Positions 44,965 to 54,597 are shown, counted from the first letter of the stretch. The stretch is DNA of 64,000 nucleotides from Limnocylindrus sp040397235 (GCA_040397235.1 JBBAWH010000002.1:248001-312000), one strand, 5' to 3'. The notes: generated by a model not told the origin, from the letters alone. Program-made: numbers and translations.

Positions 44965-45743
44965 GTGCCAACGACACCGCCCCCTACGAACTCCTCGGCG
45001 CACATGACCTGCGTGTTGACCTCGGCGGCGCCACGATCTTGCAGGATGCTTCACTAAGCATTGGCCCAGGGGAGCGCGTTGCCATTGTTGGCCCGAACGG
45101 TGCTGGCAAGACCACGCTTATGCGCGCACTGAGTGGTGCGGTTCCTGTGACCAGCGGCGAGATCATCCTCTGCTCCGAGCCGATCCAGAACCTCTCGCGC
45201 GAAACGATTGCGCGATCGATCGCTGTTGTGAGCTCCGACATCGCGCTCCCATTCGCCACGCGTGTCGACGAACTTGTTGCACTCGGTCGCATTCCGCACG
45301 GTCGCGGTCCCGCCGGCCCAAGCGCACACGATCGCGAGCGCGCCAGCGCCGCCATTGAACGCGTCGGCGCATCACACCTGCAGCGCCGTGACGTTCGCAC
45401 CCTCAGCGCCGGCGAACGACAGCTTGCCGCCGTCGCCCTTGGCCTTGCGCAAGAGACGCCAATCCTCGCCCTCGACGAGCCAACGGCGCATCTCGACCTG
45501 CGTCATCGCATGGAGATCGCCGACCTTCTCATTAGCCTCGCCGGCGACGAGACGATCATGAAGACGAAGCGCACGATCGTCGCAATCTTCCATGAGCTCG
45601 ACATCGTGCGCGATGGATTCAGCCGCGTGATCCTTGTATCAAACGGCACCATCGCCGCCGACGGCACGCCTGCAGAGGTGCTGACCGCAGAGCGAATTAG
45701 TAACGCGTGGGGGATTCCTTTAGAGCGAGCGGCGCGGCTTTAG
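44961..45743 (+). CDS. btuD: Cobalamin ABC transporter ATPase
   Basis: 260 residues. Walker A GPNGAGKTT, signature LSAGERQ, Walker B ILALDEPTAHLDL. A short Lys-containing insertion (MKTKRT) follows the D-loop region. GTG start overlapping btuC. The stop lies in a GCGGC-TTTA-GCCGC hairpin that could end the operon. Confidence 0.94.
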   Translation: MSANDTAPYELLGAHDLRVDLGGATILQDASLSIGPGERVAIVGPNGAGKTTLMRALSGAVPVTSGEIILCSEPIQNLSRETIARSIAVVSSDIALPFATRVDELVALGRIPHGRGPAGPSAHDRERASAAIERVGASHLQRRDVRTLSAGERQLAAVALGLAQETPILALDEPTAHLDLRHRMEIADLLISLAGDETIMKTKRTIVAIFHELDIVRDGFSRVILVSNGTIAADGTPAEVLTAERISNAWGIPLERAARL

Positions 45744-45753
45744 CCGCAGCGAC

Positions 45754-46944
45754 CTAGCTGCGCTTGCGCGGCAGGTCGAGGAACGGCAGCGGCACCACAG
45801 TAGCTGGAATCTCTTGGCGGGTCTCTTCGATCGCCCACTCCAGCCCAACAATCGTGCCAGGAACAGCGTGCTTGGCGGGGAGTCGGCCGAGTGCGATCGA
45901 GCGCTTCAGCAGCGGCGAGAAGGTGCCGCTCGTGGCGCGGCCAATGGTTTCGCCCTTGCGCGTGAGCGGAATCACCTTGCGCCAGGCGCGCAGCGGATGC
46001 TCAATCGGGTAGCCAAGGTCCAGGTAGGCGTCCTCGAAGATGTTCAAGTCAAGCTCAAGGCCCACCAGCCGATCGGGTGGGCCGCCAGCGGCGACCTCAT
46101 CCATTAGGGCGCGCTTGCCAATGAACGATGGCTTGTCAAGATCAACGAGACGATCGAAGCCGATCTCGTAGGGCGAGACGGCGAGGCTCGGGTGCCGCGC
46201 GGTGCGCGAGGAGTGATAGTCGACGCCCGCCATGATCAGGCCCGCCTCGAGTCGGGCAACATCGAGCGCCTCCATGCCAGCAACGCGCAGCGTGTACGCC
46301 TCGCCCGCCTTGATCAGCGCATCCCACACAGGAAGTGCCGAGCCGAAGGGGAGAAAGAGCTCGTAGCCGAGATCGCCCGAGTACCCGGTGCGCGAAACCC
46401 CCACGGCAACGCCGGCGATGGTGACGTCGGCGCGACCGAAGAAGCCGAGGTCGCTCATGTCGCGGCCCACCGCGGCGGAGAGGATGTCGCGGGCGCGCGG
46501 CCCCTGCAGTGAGAGGCCACAGATCGTTTCGGTCTGGTCTTCGATGGTGACGTTGAGCCCCTCGGCGGCGGCGTCGAGCCAGCCGTGCTGCGGCTCGGCG
46601 GCGGTCCAGAAGTAGGAGCCGTCGGCAAGCAGGGCAACGGTGCCGTCATCGAGCACGCGACCGGTCTCATCGCACCACGGGGTGTAGATGACCTTCATCG
46701 GCTTGATGCGATCGACGCGGCGGGTGATGACGCGGTCGACCAGCTTTGCGGCATCGGGGCCAGAGATGCTGTACTTGCACATCGGGGTGATATCAAAGAG
46801 GGCGGCCGAGAAGCGGACCGCATGGTATTCCAAGTCGTGTGCTGGGAAATACGAGTCGGCGATGAAGAAGCCCGACCAGTTGCGCCAGCGGCGCGCCTGG
46901 TTGAGTTCTGCCGTGCGGGGGTGGAACGGGGTCTCAAGCGGCAT
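45754..46944 (-). CDS. GcvT-family folate-dependent aminomethyl/demethylase-like protein
   Basis: 396 residues. The GcvT fold is covered end to end: NWSGFFIADSYFPAHDLEYHAVR, then DLGYELFLP, MEALDVARLEAGL and the C-terminal GRATSGTFSPLLKRSIALG (GRVTSG-like motif). This family includes glycine-cleavage T protein, DmdA and other tetrahydrofolate-dependent demethylases; no other gcv genes are nearby, so a dedicated demethylase is more likely than glycine cleavage. GGGAGG precedes ATG 46944. Diverges from the flavoprotein pair. Confidence 0.85.
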   Translation of the reverse strand: MPLETPFHPRTAELNQARRWRNWSGFFIADSYFPAHDLEYHAVRFSAALFDITPMCKYSISGPDAAKLVDRVITRRVDRIKPMKVIYTPWCDETGRVLDDGTVALLADGSYFWTAAEPQHGWLDAAAEGLNVTIEDQTETICGLSLQGPRARDILSAAVGRDMSDLGFFGRADVTIAGVAVGVSRTGYSGDLGYELFLPFGSALPVWDALIKAGEAYTLRVAGMEALDVARLEAGLIMAGVDYHSSRTARHPSLAVSPYEIGFDRLVDLDKPSFIGKRALMDEVAAGGPPDRLVGLELDLNIFEDAYLDLGYPIEHPLRAWRKVIPLTRKGETIGRATSGTFSPLLKRSIALGRLPAKHAVPGTIVGLEWAIEETRQEIPATVVPLPFLDLPRKRS

Positions 46945-47030
46945 GCGTTCCTCCCTCTCTCTCAACGGCTTAGGCGGTACCATTGCCCGCACACGCATCC
47001 TAGCGATTTGGGGCGAGATTGGGAGGGACA

Positions 47031-48620
47031 GTGGCGGAACGGTACGACGCGATCGTTGTTGGCGGTGGGCATAACGGCCTCACTAGCGCGGCGTACCTCG
47101 CGAAGGCTGGACTGAAGGTCATCGTCCTTGAGCGCCGCTCCGTTCTCGGTGGCGCCACCCTCACCGAGTCGCCCGTGCCGGGCTACAAGTTCTCTGTCGC
47201 CTCCTATCTGGTGAGCCTGCTGCGCCCGCAGGTGATTCGCGAGCTGGACCTTGCGAAGCACGGCCTGCAGATGGCGCCATCGGTGGGCACCTACACGCCG
47301 CACTGGGACGGCTACCTCGATCGCCGCACCGATCACGCCGATACGATTCGCGAGATTCGTAAGTGGTCGCACCGTGACGCCGACAACTACGACGACTTCA
47401 AGCAGACGGTCACCGACATCACCCGCTTCATTCGACCCGCCGTCGACATGCCCGCCCCCGACCCGTACGGCGATCCGAAGGAGTGGCTCGAGTACGCCGG
47501 ACTCGCCAAGGAGTTCGGCCATCTGCCGCTCCGCACCAAGGGTGCCCTCCTCGATTTGATCACCGGTAGCGCCTACGACTTCTTGCGCCGCTGGTTCGAG
47601 GGGGAGCCGCTCATCGGCACCATGTCGGCATCGGGCATCATTGGAACGTTCTTGGGGATCAAGTCGCCAGGCACCGGCATGGTCTTCTTGCATCACTACT
47701 TTGGCGAGATCGATGGCTCGTTCCGCGAGTGGGCGCTGCCGCAGGGCGGCACCGGCGCCGTTGCAGCGGCCATCGCCAGCGCGGCGCAGTCGTTTGGCGC
47801 CATCACTCGCACCGACGCGCCTGTGAAGCAGGTGCTGCTGCGCGGCGATAAGGCGATCGGCGTGGTGCTCGAGTCGGGCGAAGAGGTCTACGGTGACACC
47901 ATCGTCTCGGCGGCCGACGCGAAGCACACCTTTATCGACATGCTCCCCGCCGGCTCACTGCCAACAGATTTCGAGACGGCGATTCGCAACTTCAAGTTCC
48001 GCGGCAGCTCGGCGAAGGTGAACTTCGCCCTCGACGGTCTCCCAACCTTCACCGCCGCCCCTCCAGGGAACGGCCACCTGTTGGGCACCGTCAGCATCTC
48101 GCCGAGCCCGGATTACATGGAGCGTGCGTATGACGACGCGAAGCACGGCCACCCGAGCAAGCGACCGTTCCTCGACATGTTGATTCCTACGATGACCGAC
48201 CCAACGATGGCCCCACCAGGGAAGCACGTGGCGACCGCCTTCGTTCAGTACGCGCCGCACAAGTTGGCGCCAGAGCATGGCGGCTGGGACAAGATCAAGG
48301 AGCAGTTTGGTGATCTGGTGGTCGACACCATCTCCGAGTTTGCGCCGGACTTCCGCGACAAGATCGTGGGGCGCCAAATCATGACCCCGCTCGACCTTGA
48401 GCGCACCATTGGCCTCACCGAAGGGAACATCTTCCAGGGCGAGATCCTGGTGCAGCAGATGGCCTTCAACCGACCGGTGAGCGGCTGGTCACGCTACAAG
48501 ACACCGATCCGCGACTACTGGCTCGCCAGCTCCTCGGCCCACCCAGGTGGCGGCATCATGGGAGCCCCCGGCCGACTCGCCGCTCTCGAGATTCTGAAGA
48601 GCAAGCGAGGGGAGGCGTAA
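47031..48620 (+). CDS. FAD-dependent phytoene-desaturase-like oxidoreductase A
   Basis: 529 residues (COG1233 type). N-terminal dinucleotide fold DAIVVGGGHNGLTSAAYLAKAGLKV, a second FAD contact near LPQGGTGAVAAAIASAAQ, and C-terminal SSAHPGGGIMGAPGRLAA. GTG at 47031 has GGAGG five bases upstream. Followed with one-base overlap (TAATG) by a paralogue. Other carotenoid genes are absent, so the substrate is unknown. Confidence 0.9.
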   Translation: MAERYDAIVVGGGHNGLTSAAYLAKAGLKVIVLERRSVLGGATLTESPVPGYKFSVASYLVSLLRPQVIRELDLAKHGLQMAPSVGTYTPHWDGYLDRRTDHADTIREIRKWSHRDADNYDDFKQTVTDITRFIRPAVDMPAPDPYGDPKEWLEYAGLAKEFGHLPLRTKGALLDLITGSAYDFLRRWFEGEPLIGTMSASGIIGTFLGIKSPGTGMVFLHHYFGEIDGSFREWALPQGGTGAVAAAIASAAQSFGAITRTDAPVKQVLLRGDKAIGVVLESGEEVYGDTIVSAADAKHTFIDMLPAGSLPTDFETAIRNFKFRGSSAKVNFALDGLPTFTAAPPGNGHLLGTVSISPSPDYMERAYDDAKHGHPSKRPFLDMLIPTMTDPTMAPPGKHVATAFVQYAPHKLAPEHGGWDKIKEQFGDLVVDTISEFAPDFRDKIVGRQIMTPLDLERTIGLTEGNIFQGEILVQQMAFNRPVSGWSRYKTPIRDYWLASSSAHPGGGIMGAPGRLAALEILKSKRGEA

Positions 48621-50344
48621 TGGCCCCCAAGAAGTCCGTACCGAAGGCTGCACCGAAGACGTTGAAGGCTTCAACGAAAGCCGAACTGCCTCCAAAGGTG
48701 CAAAAGGTGCCGCGCGCCCCAAAGCCTGCCGCCACCGCTGACGTAGTGGTGATTGGTGGTGGACATAACGGACTCGTTGCAGCCGCCTACTTGGCGCGCG
48801 CTGGCGTGAAAACCATCCTGGTTGAAGCGCGAACCGAACTCGGTGGCATGGCGCTCACCGGCGATGTCGATGGCGTTCGCGCCCCAATGCTCTCGCACAC
48901 CGTGGGTCGCTTCCGACCGCGCGTCGCCCGCGACCTCGGCCTGCAAGGCAAGGTGAAGCTCGTCGAGCCTGAGGCGCGCAATTTCGCGCCGCACCCAACA
49001 AATGGCACTGCCATCACCCTCTGGCGCGACGCCAAGCGCACCGCCGCCGAACTCGCCACGCGACCGAATGGCGAGAAGGTCGCCGCCGGCTACCTGAAGC
49101 TCGACGGCCGCATGCGCCGCGTCGGCGCCTACTTTGAGAAGGTGCTCGACGGCATCCCGCCCGATCTCGACGGCGGCAAGTCGGTCGCCGAGCTGCTCGC
49201 AGGCTTCGCCTTCCGCGCGCCGTTCACTCGCCTCGAAGAGGGCGACGGCCGCGAGATCCTGCGCATGCTGCCAATGTCCGCCTCTGACCTTGTCAACGAG
49301 TACATCAACGACGAACACCTTGAGGCACTGATCTCGTGGCGCGGCTCGCGCTACAACGCCAGCGGCCCAATCTCGCCGGGCACCGGCGCCACGCTCCTCT
49401 TCGACAGCATCACGGGCGACGGCGCCGACGGCGGCGCATCGGGTGAAACAGTTGTGGCGATCGGCGGTCCAGGCGCACTCATCGACGCAATCGCCGATGC
49501 GGCGCGCGGCTTCGGCGCTGAGATTCGCACCGGCGCACAGGTCACCGCCATCACTGAGCGCGATGGTCGCGTCACGGGTGTGGCACTCGCCAGCGGCGAA
49601 GAGATCATTGCGCCGTATGTGCTCTCAACGCTTGATCCAAAGAGCACGCTACTCAATCTGCTCGGTGTGGAGGCGACCGGCCCAGAGCTGCGCCGCCGCC
49701 TGCGCGCCACGCGTAACACCGGCGTCACCGCCAAGCTCAACATCCTGCTCGACCAGCTGCCAGCCTTCCCGAGTGCCGGATCTGCCGCCGAGCAAGAGGT
49801 ACGCCTGCGCGGCCGCATCACCATCCTCAGCGACATCTTGGGAATCGAGCGCGCGTTTGATTCCAGCAAGTATGGCGAGATGAGCGAGGTGCCGGTGGTT
49901 GAGGCGATGATCCCAACGCTGATTGATCCGAGCCTCACCAACGACAAGCGCCACCTGTTGAGCGCCGTGGTGCAGTACGCGCCGGTCGACCTGAAGGGCG
50001 GATGGACCGCCGACGCGCGCAAGACGCTCGCCGACCGCGCCGTTGCGGTACTTGAATCTGTCGCACCAGGAATCAGCGGCCACATCGTGGCGCGCCAACT
50101 CATTACGCCCGCCGACCTGCAGAGCGACTGGGGCGCAACGGGCGGGCACGCCATGCATGTAAATGAGGGCTTTGACCAGTTTGCGCAGTGGCGCCCGCTC
50201 TACGGCATCGGCCGCTACGAGACGCCGATTAATGGCCTCTTCCTCTCTGGCGCGGGCACGCATCCGGGTGGTGGCGTCACGGGCGCTCCAGGAGCGAATG
50301 CCGCCGAGAAGTTGATCCGCCATCTGCGTCGCGCTGCGGAGTAG
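48620..50344 (+). CDS. FAD-dependent phytoene-desaturase-like oxidoreductase B, with basic N-terminal extension
   Basis: 574 residues. Residues 1-40 are Lys/Pro/Ala-rich (KKSVPKAAPKTLKAS and on); the FAD fold then begins at VVVIGGGHNGLVAAAYLARAGVK, with the usual end GAGTHPGGGVTGAPGANAAEKL. Clearly paralogous to the previous gene. One-base overlap suggests the two are made together and may act as a complex. Substrate unknown. Confidence 0.9.
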   Translation: MAPKKSVPKAAPKTLKASTKAELPPKVQKVPRAPKPAATADVVVIGGGHNGLVAAAYLARAGVKTILVEARTELGGMALTGDVDGVRAPMLSHTVGRFRPRVARDLGLQGKVKLVEPEARNFAPHPTNGTAITLWRDAKRTAAELATRPNGEKVAAGYLKLDGRMRRVGAYFEKVLDGIPPDLDGGKSVAELLAGFAFRAPFTRLEEGDGREILRMLPMSASDLVNEYINDEHLEALISWRGSRYNASGPISPGTGATLLFDSITGDGADGGASGETVVAIGGPGALIDAIADAARGFGAEIRTGAQVTAITERDGRVTGVALASGEEIIAPYVLSTLDPKSTLLNLLGVEATGPELRRRLRATRNTGVTAKLNILLDQLPAFPSAGSAAEQEVRLRGRITILSDILGIERAFDSSKYGEMSEVPVVEAMIPTLIDPSLTNDKRHLLSAVVQYAPVDLKGGWTADARKTLADRAVAVLESVAPGISGHIVARQLITPADLQSDWGATGGHAMHVNEGFDQFAQWRPLYGIGRYETPINGLFLSGAGTHPGGGVTGAPGANAAEKLIRHLRRAAE

Positions 50345-50407
50345 GCAGTCACCGATCCTAATAAAGGCTCACAAATATCTGCGCGCTGCATGTGCGAACA
50401 TAGCGAT

Positions 50408-51112
50408 ATGGCACCCACCTCTGCACCCAACGACCTGATCGCAGCCGACGGCGGCCTACAGCCCGATCCCTTCCCGCTCATTAATTGGCGTACCGATGTT
50501 CGACATGAGCCGAAGCAGGAGCGGTCGATTGCTACGCGAAGGCTCATCCTCGACGCGGCGCGCACCCTCGCAAACGAGAACGGCATCAGCGGCGTCACCA
50601 TGCAGCTCGTTTCGCAGCGCGCCGGTATTGCGAGCGGCACTGCCTACCAGTTCTTCGATGATCTGGAGTGCGTATACCGCGATATCTATGAGGAGTGGTA
50701 CCGCGACTGGTGGAGCGTCATCCTTATGCACACGAGCGCAACATGGACCGAGCGATGGGAGGAGCAGCTGAAGGGCCTGATCGTAGGCAGTTGCAACTTC
50801 TTGCTTGAGCATGCCGACGCATGGCCGGTCATTCGCCATGTTGACGCTACTGCCGAAGGGCGAGTTGCCGCACCACTGATGCTCGCCGCCCAGATTGATC
50901 GCACCATTCGCTCTTCGTCTCCTTACCTTGCGGCTTCAGGACTCTCGGGCGAAGAGATTGCCTTCATCAGCCGAGCCAATATCTACACCGCACGAGGCCA
51001 CCATATCTTTGCGGCGCTCGTATCGTCAGCGCTCAGCGATGTTGTTGAGGGCTCATTCGCCGCACAGCGCGCGCTCGTCGTTGACTACTTGCGGCGACAC
51101 GAAGGAGCATAG
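50408..51112 (+). CDS. TetR-family regulator, copy 1
   Basis: 234 residues. A 35-residue lead (ending PFPLINW) precedes the TetR HTH: RRLILDAARTLANENGISGVTMQLVSQRAGIASGTAYQFFDD. The C-terminal ligand domain is about 150 residues. ATG 50408 preferred to 50390, since GAACAT is six bases upstream. It shares the order and many residues of copy 2 (PFPL..W, GTAYQFFDD, WWS). Probably controls the neighbouring flavoprotein/GcvT genes. Confidence 0.85.
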   Translation: MAPTSAPNDLIAADGGLQPDPFPLINWRTDVRHEPKQERSIATRRLILDAARTLANENGISGVTMQLVSQRAGIASGTAYQFFDDLECVYRDIYEEWYRDWWSVILMHTSATWTERWEEQLKGLIVGSCNFLLEHADAWPVIRHVDATAEGRVAAPLMLAAQIDRTIRSSSPYLAASGLSGEEIAFISRANIYTARGHHIFAALVSSALSDVVEGSFAAQRALVVDYLRRHEGA

Positions 51113-51227
51113 AAAACAGCGCACCAGAGGCAAGAGGCGCCTCACGGGTGGTGTACCGCCCCCACTTTTTCTCGAATATTCTTCGATAAATACGTGAGCC
51201 CTCATACGGTAATGCGATAGTATGCAC

Positions 51228-51983
51228 ATGCCTACCAAGGTCCGCCTCGCCAAAGGGAAGATCGTCAGCGCGCATGATGGCGCCCTGCCACCTGCGCCAT
51301 TCCCTCTCGCGACCTGGGCTGGCGGTCGACGTCGCATCCCAAGCCAGGCTCGCTCGCTGCGCACGCGTGGCGTGATCCTGGAGTCGGCGCGCGAGCTCGC
51401 CAACAGCAAGGGTGTTGGCAGCGTGACCATGCAGATGGTCGCCGCGAAGGCGAAGATTGCCGCCGGCACCGCCTATCAGTTCTTCGATGACCGCGACGCC
51501 ATCTTCTTCGACCTCTATGAGACGTGGGCTGGCGCCTGGTGGTCAAGCATCATGCTCTCCACCTCGCGACCATGGACCGCCGCAACCTGGGCCGACGAAC
51601 TCGATGCGGTAGTGGAGACGGGCTGCAAATTCCACCTCAAGCAGCGGGAGATGTGGGAGGTCATTCGCTACGTTGAGTCGACAAAGACTGGCCGTGATGG
51701 GATGAAACTCCTCTTTGATGCCAACGTCGAGCGCTGCATCCAGTGGGTAACCCCGTACCTGAAGAGCGTCGGCATGACCGCTGCCGAGATTCGCCTCCTC
51801 TGCATCTCAATCTTGCGCACGGCGCGTGGTCACCACATGTATGGGCCGATTGAGAGCACGTCGCTGCGCGAAGTCATTCGCGGCTCACAAGAGTCACAGC
51901 GCGCGATTGTTGAGATGAAGCTGCGCACGGAAGGGAAGAAGAGCGGCGCAAGCGGCGCCGTTATGCGAACAAAGTCGGCCTAG
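51228..51983 (+). CDS. TetR-family regulator, copy 2
   Basis: 251 residues. HTH: GVILESARELANSKGVGSVTMQMVAAKAKIAAGTAYQFFDD, followed by a longer, more basic tail (RTEGKKSGASG) than copy 1. The two copies align over almost the whole length, so this is a tandem duplication. ATG 51228 is preferred to 51222. The stop shares CTAG with the convergent gene. Confidence 0.85.
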   Translation: MPTKVRLAKGKIVSAHDGALPPAPFPLATWAGGRRRIPSQARSLRTRGVILESARELANSKGVGSVTMQMVAAKAKIAAGTAYQFFDDRDAIFFDLYETWAGAWWSSIMLSTSRPWTAATWADELDAVVETGCKFHLKQREMWEVIRYVESTKTGRDGMKLLFDANVERCIQWVTPYLKSVGMTAAEIRLLCISILRTARGHHMYGPIESTSLREVIRGSQESQRAIVEMKLRTEGKKSGASGAVMRTKSA

Positions 51984-52519
51984 CGGCTCCGCCGCGCTGC
52001 AAGTAAGAGCAGCACCCCAACCACCGCGAGCGCAGCCCGTTCTGCGGCGCCACCACCGCCACCAAGCAGCCCGCCAGCAAATCCTGCACCAAGGAAGACC
52101 CCCGTGTCGACCAAGAGTCGCCGCGCGTGTGCGAGGCGCGAGCCGACAAAGAGCAAGCTTCCTGCGGCCATGATCGCAAAGGTTGGGTGAAGGCGACCAG
52201 GGACACTCACGACCTGCCAACCGGGATCGGTGGGAAAGATCACGAGGCCAACGATGCCAACTGCGGCGACGATCAGTGCTCGGGTAACGCCCCTTCGCCC
52301 CTCCACCCCCCAGCTGCGCGCGAGTAAGAGCAGCGTGGCGGCGAAGATCGCACCAACCCCAAGATGAAAGAGCCAAGCGGCGCTCCCCAGCGCATGCTCA
52401 GAGGCGGCATAGATGCGCGCGTCAAGTGTCTGGTCAAGAAAATCACACCCGAGGATCGCCGCGGCGCCAAGGAGCACCAGCGACTCAGCGGCTCGCCCGT
52501 GCACAATCCGCCGGATCAC
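51980..52519 (-). CDS. DUF998-like membrane protein
   Basis: 179 residues with about six hydrophobic segments. The IFPTDPG motif followed by GRLHPTFAIMAAG resembles DUF998 (YpbE-like) proteins of Gram-positives. GTG overlaps the TauE/SafE stop (GTGA). Role unknown. Confidence 0.75.
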   Translation of the reverse strand: MIRRIVHGRAAESLVLLGAAAILGCDFLDQTLDARIYAASEHALGSAAWLFHLGVGAIFAATLLLLARSWGVEGRRGVTRALIVAAVGIVGLVIFPTDPGWQVVSVPGRLHPTFAIMAAGSLLFVGSRLAHARRLLVDTGVFLGAGFAGGLLGGGGGAAERAALAVVGVLLLLAARRSR

Positions 52520-53298
52520 AGTGCCCCCGTGCCGATCATCAGGCCACCAGCCACAAGGCTCCAGCCCACAACTAGACGGAGGCGCTCGCTGCTCATGGTG
52601 GCAAGGAGCTGGCGACCAACGAGTGCCCCCACGATGGCGCCGATCGTGGCGGCAACGATGGCGTTGCGGATTGCTCCGTCGGCGACGATGCTCGAGATGC
52701 TCCCCGCCGTGCCGTAAACCACCAGCCGCGTGAGGTCGATGGCAACAGCGGCAGCAGCGCCCGTGGCGGCAAAGCCGAGTGGGGTGAGGCCGGCGCGAAT
52801 CAGCACCGTGCTGCGGATCGCCCCCTGGTTCCCCGAGAGGCCGCCGAAGAAGCCCGAGGCGAGCGCCCCAGCGCTCAGGCCGACCGAGCTCAAGCCCCCC
52901 TGCTCTGTCCCGCGGCGCAGCTCATAGAGCGAGAGCACCGCGATGGTGACGCCAACTACCACCTTCACCGCGGTGATCGATTTCGTGATGCCGAAGAGCG
53001 GGTAGGTGGCAATAACTGGTACAGCACCAAGCAGCTCAAGGATGAGCGCGCCGGCGATGCCGCCGAGAATCGCCCAGGGGACGAACTGCAGGGCGATGGC
53101 CCGGTTGATGTGTGCCCGGAAGATCACCACCTTGATGGCGCTGACGATCAGGTGCACCAGCGCCACCGCGGCAATTGCCAACGGGAGGGGGAAGAGCACG
53201 GCGAATGCGGGCACGAGCACCGTGTTCAGCCCAAAGCCCGACACGATCGTGATCGCTGAGGCGCCGGCCCCAAGAAGGGCAAGGAGGAGGAGTTCCAT
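52516..53298 (-). CDS. TauE/SafE-family membrane protein
   Basis: 260 residues, about eight hydrophobic segments. TauE/SafE signature region FGGLSGNQGAIRSTVLIRAGL and the start ITIVSGFGLNTVLVPAF. Family members are putative sulfite/organosulfonate exporters or importers. ATG at 53298: TACGAT is exactly six bases upstream and no Shine-Dalgarno exists; the longer frame runs through the divergent exonuclease gene and was rejected. Confidence 0.88.
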   Translation of the reverse strand: MELLLLALLGAGASAITIVSGFGLNTVLVPAFAVLFPLPLAIAAVALVHLIVSAIKVVIFRAHINRAIALQFVPWAILGGIAGALILELLGAVPVIATYPLFGITKSITAVKVVVGVTIAVLSLYELRRGTEQGGLSSVGLSAGALASGFFGGLSGNQGAIRSTVLIRAGLTPLGFAATGAAAAVAIDLTRLVVYGTAGSISSIVADGAIRNAIVAATIGAIVGALVGRQLLATMSSERLRLVVGWSLVAGGLMIGTGAL

Positions 53299-53304
53299 AC
53301 ACGC

Positions 53305-53328
53305 ATCGTAGCCCGAAGGCGGCATAAT
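53305..53328. promoter_or_regulatory. Divergent leaderless promoters (TauE/SafE and DnaQ-like)
   Basis: On the minus strand TACGAT (53310-53305) precedes ATG 53298 by six bases; on the plus strand CATAAT (53323-53328) precedes ATG 53335 by six bases. Both lack a Shine-Dalgarno. Confidence 0.5.
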
Positions 53329-53334
53329 CGCCCC

Positions 53335-53880
53335 ATGAACCTGGCACCACCAACCGACCGATTCCAGCGCACGCACCCGGCGCGTTGGGCGGCGATTGAC
53401 TTTGAGACGACCGGAATTTGGAGTCGTGATCCTTCTACCGGCGTCATTGAGGCGGCCGCGGTGATCTATGAAGGGTCGCGCGAAGTGAGCGCCTGGTCGA
53501 CCCTGGTCTATCCAGAGACCGCGATCTCGGACTTCATCATCAACCTCACCAAGATCACCCCCGAGATGATCGATGTCGCAGGCGTCGATCGCGGCGTGGC
53601 ACGACAGCAGATGACCGATGCCCTCCAGGGAGTTGAGCTGGTCGTGGCCCACAACATGGAATTCGACCGCAACGGTCTGCGCTGGCTTGGCGTCTTCGTT
53701 CCGCCCTCCAAGCAGTACTGCACCATGGTGAACCTGGTTCCCGAAACGGAGAAGTGGCCGAAGCTGAGCGAGGCGGTGAGCGAGTTCGGCATTCAGGTCG
53801 AGGGGCAGCCGCACCGGGCCGTGACCGACGCCCGCACCGCCGGACGCATCTTCATTGAGATGGTCCGACTCGGCTATTAG
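53335..53880 (+). CDS. DnaQ-like 3'-5' exonuclease domain protein
   Basis: 181 residues. DEDDh exonuclease motifs: DFETTGI (Exo I), VVAHNMEFDR (Exo II) and HRAVTDART (Exo III with catalytic His and Asp). Same fold as the epsilon subunit and RNase T-type proteins; whether it proofreads or degrades RNA is not predictable. Confidence 0.9.
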   Translation: MNLAPPTDRFQRTHPARWAAIDFETTGIWSRDPSTGVIEAAAVIYEGSREVSAWSTLVYPETAISDFIINLTKITPEMIDVAGVDRGVARQQMTDALQGVELVVAHNMEFDRNGLRWLGVFVPPSKQYCTMVNLVPETEKWPKLSEAVSEFGIQVEGQPHRAVTDARTAGRIFIEMVRLGY

Positions 53881-53893
53881 GTCCCAAAACACC

Positions 53894-53911
53894 GTGCCAC
53901 TCTGTTGGCAC
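53894..53911 (+). other. Small hairpin after the exonuclease gene
   Basis: GTGCCA-CTCTGT-TGGCAC, fourteen bases after the DnaQ-like stop. No U-tract; a possible weak terminator or 5' leader element of the next gene. Confidence 0.3.
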
Positions 53912-53989
53912 AGGTGGCAGGTAGGGTGGGAGGGTGATGGGTCCGCGAAGGCGCCGCCAATCGCCGACCCCATAGCGGAAGGAGTCCCA

Positions 53990-54373
53990 ATGCGACCTAC
54001 CCCTAGCCGAGTCCGCGCCGATGTTCCCAATGAAGAGCCACAGGAGCGTGGCCGCCTCATGAGCGTCTACGTGGCGGGTGAGACCGCCTACTGCGCCTGG
54101 GGCTACCCCAGCGAGCGCCTCCTGATCACTGCCGCTCCGATGAGTGCCGAGATCGCCGATCTCATCAACAAGCTCGAGGCCCGCACCCCCGTCTTCCTGG
54201 AAGAGGCGGCTACCGAATCCGAGGAGATCGATTTCGCCGCCTCGTTCGGGCGACACCTGCCGCCAGGAACGCCGCGATCACGGCCCCTCGAACCGGCAAC
54301 GCCACCGTCACTCCCGAAGGCGCTGATCGACATCCTCAAGAGCCGCACGGCGAATCGCCGGAGGATCTCATGA
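53990..54373 (+). CDS. Unknown protein, first gene of the ADP-ribosylglycohydrolase cluster
   Basis: 127 residues, soluble, with a Pro/Arg-rich start and a middle acidic stretch (EEAATESEEID). No known motif seen. AAGGAG precedes the ATG at 53990. Coupled by ATGA to the zinc-ribbon gene, so the three genes are probably one unit. Confidence 0.6.
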   Translation: MRPTPSRVRADVPNEEPQERGRLMSVYVAGETAYCAWGYPSERLLITAAPMSAEIADLINKLEARTPVFLEEAATESEEIDFAASFGRHLPPGTPRSRPLEPATPPSLPKALIDILKSRTANRRRIS

Positions 54374-54597
54374 GCAAGATGCTGCGCAAGGGCTCAACCT
54401 GCCCAATTTGTGCAAAGGCGAAACTGGTGCCGATTGTGTACGGCCTTCCTGGCGCGGAGTTGCGGCGAGATTCTGAGATGGGCCTCGTCTCTCTCGGCGG
54501 CTGCGTTGTAACGGACAGCGATCCAGAGCTTGAGTGCCTCGGCTGCGAGGCGAAGCTCATGCGTGACGGTGAGTGGGTACTGATCAATGAGGGATAG
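54370..54597 (+). CDS. Small zinc-ribbon protein
   Basis: 75 residues. CPIC (11-14) and CLGC (about 56-59) form one four-cysteine zinc site spanning the protein. ATG overlaps the preceding stop and the stop overlaps the ADP-ribosylglycohydrolase start by 11 bases. Specific function unknown. Confidence 0.7.
   Translation: MSKMLRKGSTCPICAKAKLVPIVYGLPGAELRRDSEMGLVSLGGCVVTDSDPELECLGCEAKLMRDGEWVLINEG

Noticed and set aside
47031..50344. Carotenoid biosynthesis cluster
   Set aside because: The two flavoproteins resemble phytoene desaturases, but no phytoene synthase or cyclase is present, so the substrate is left open.
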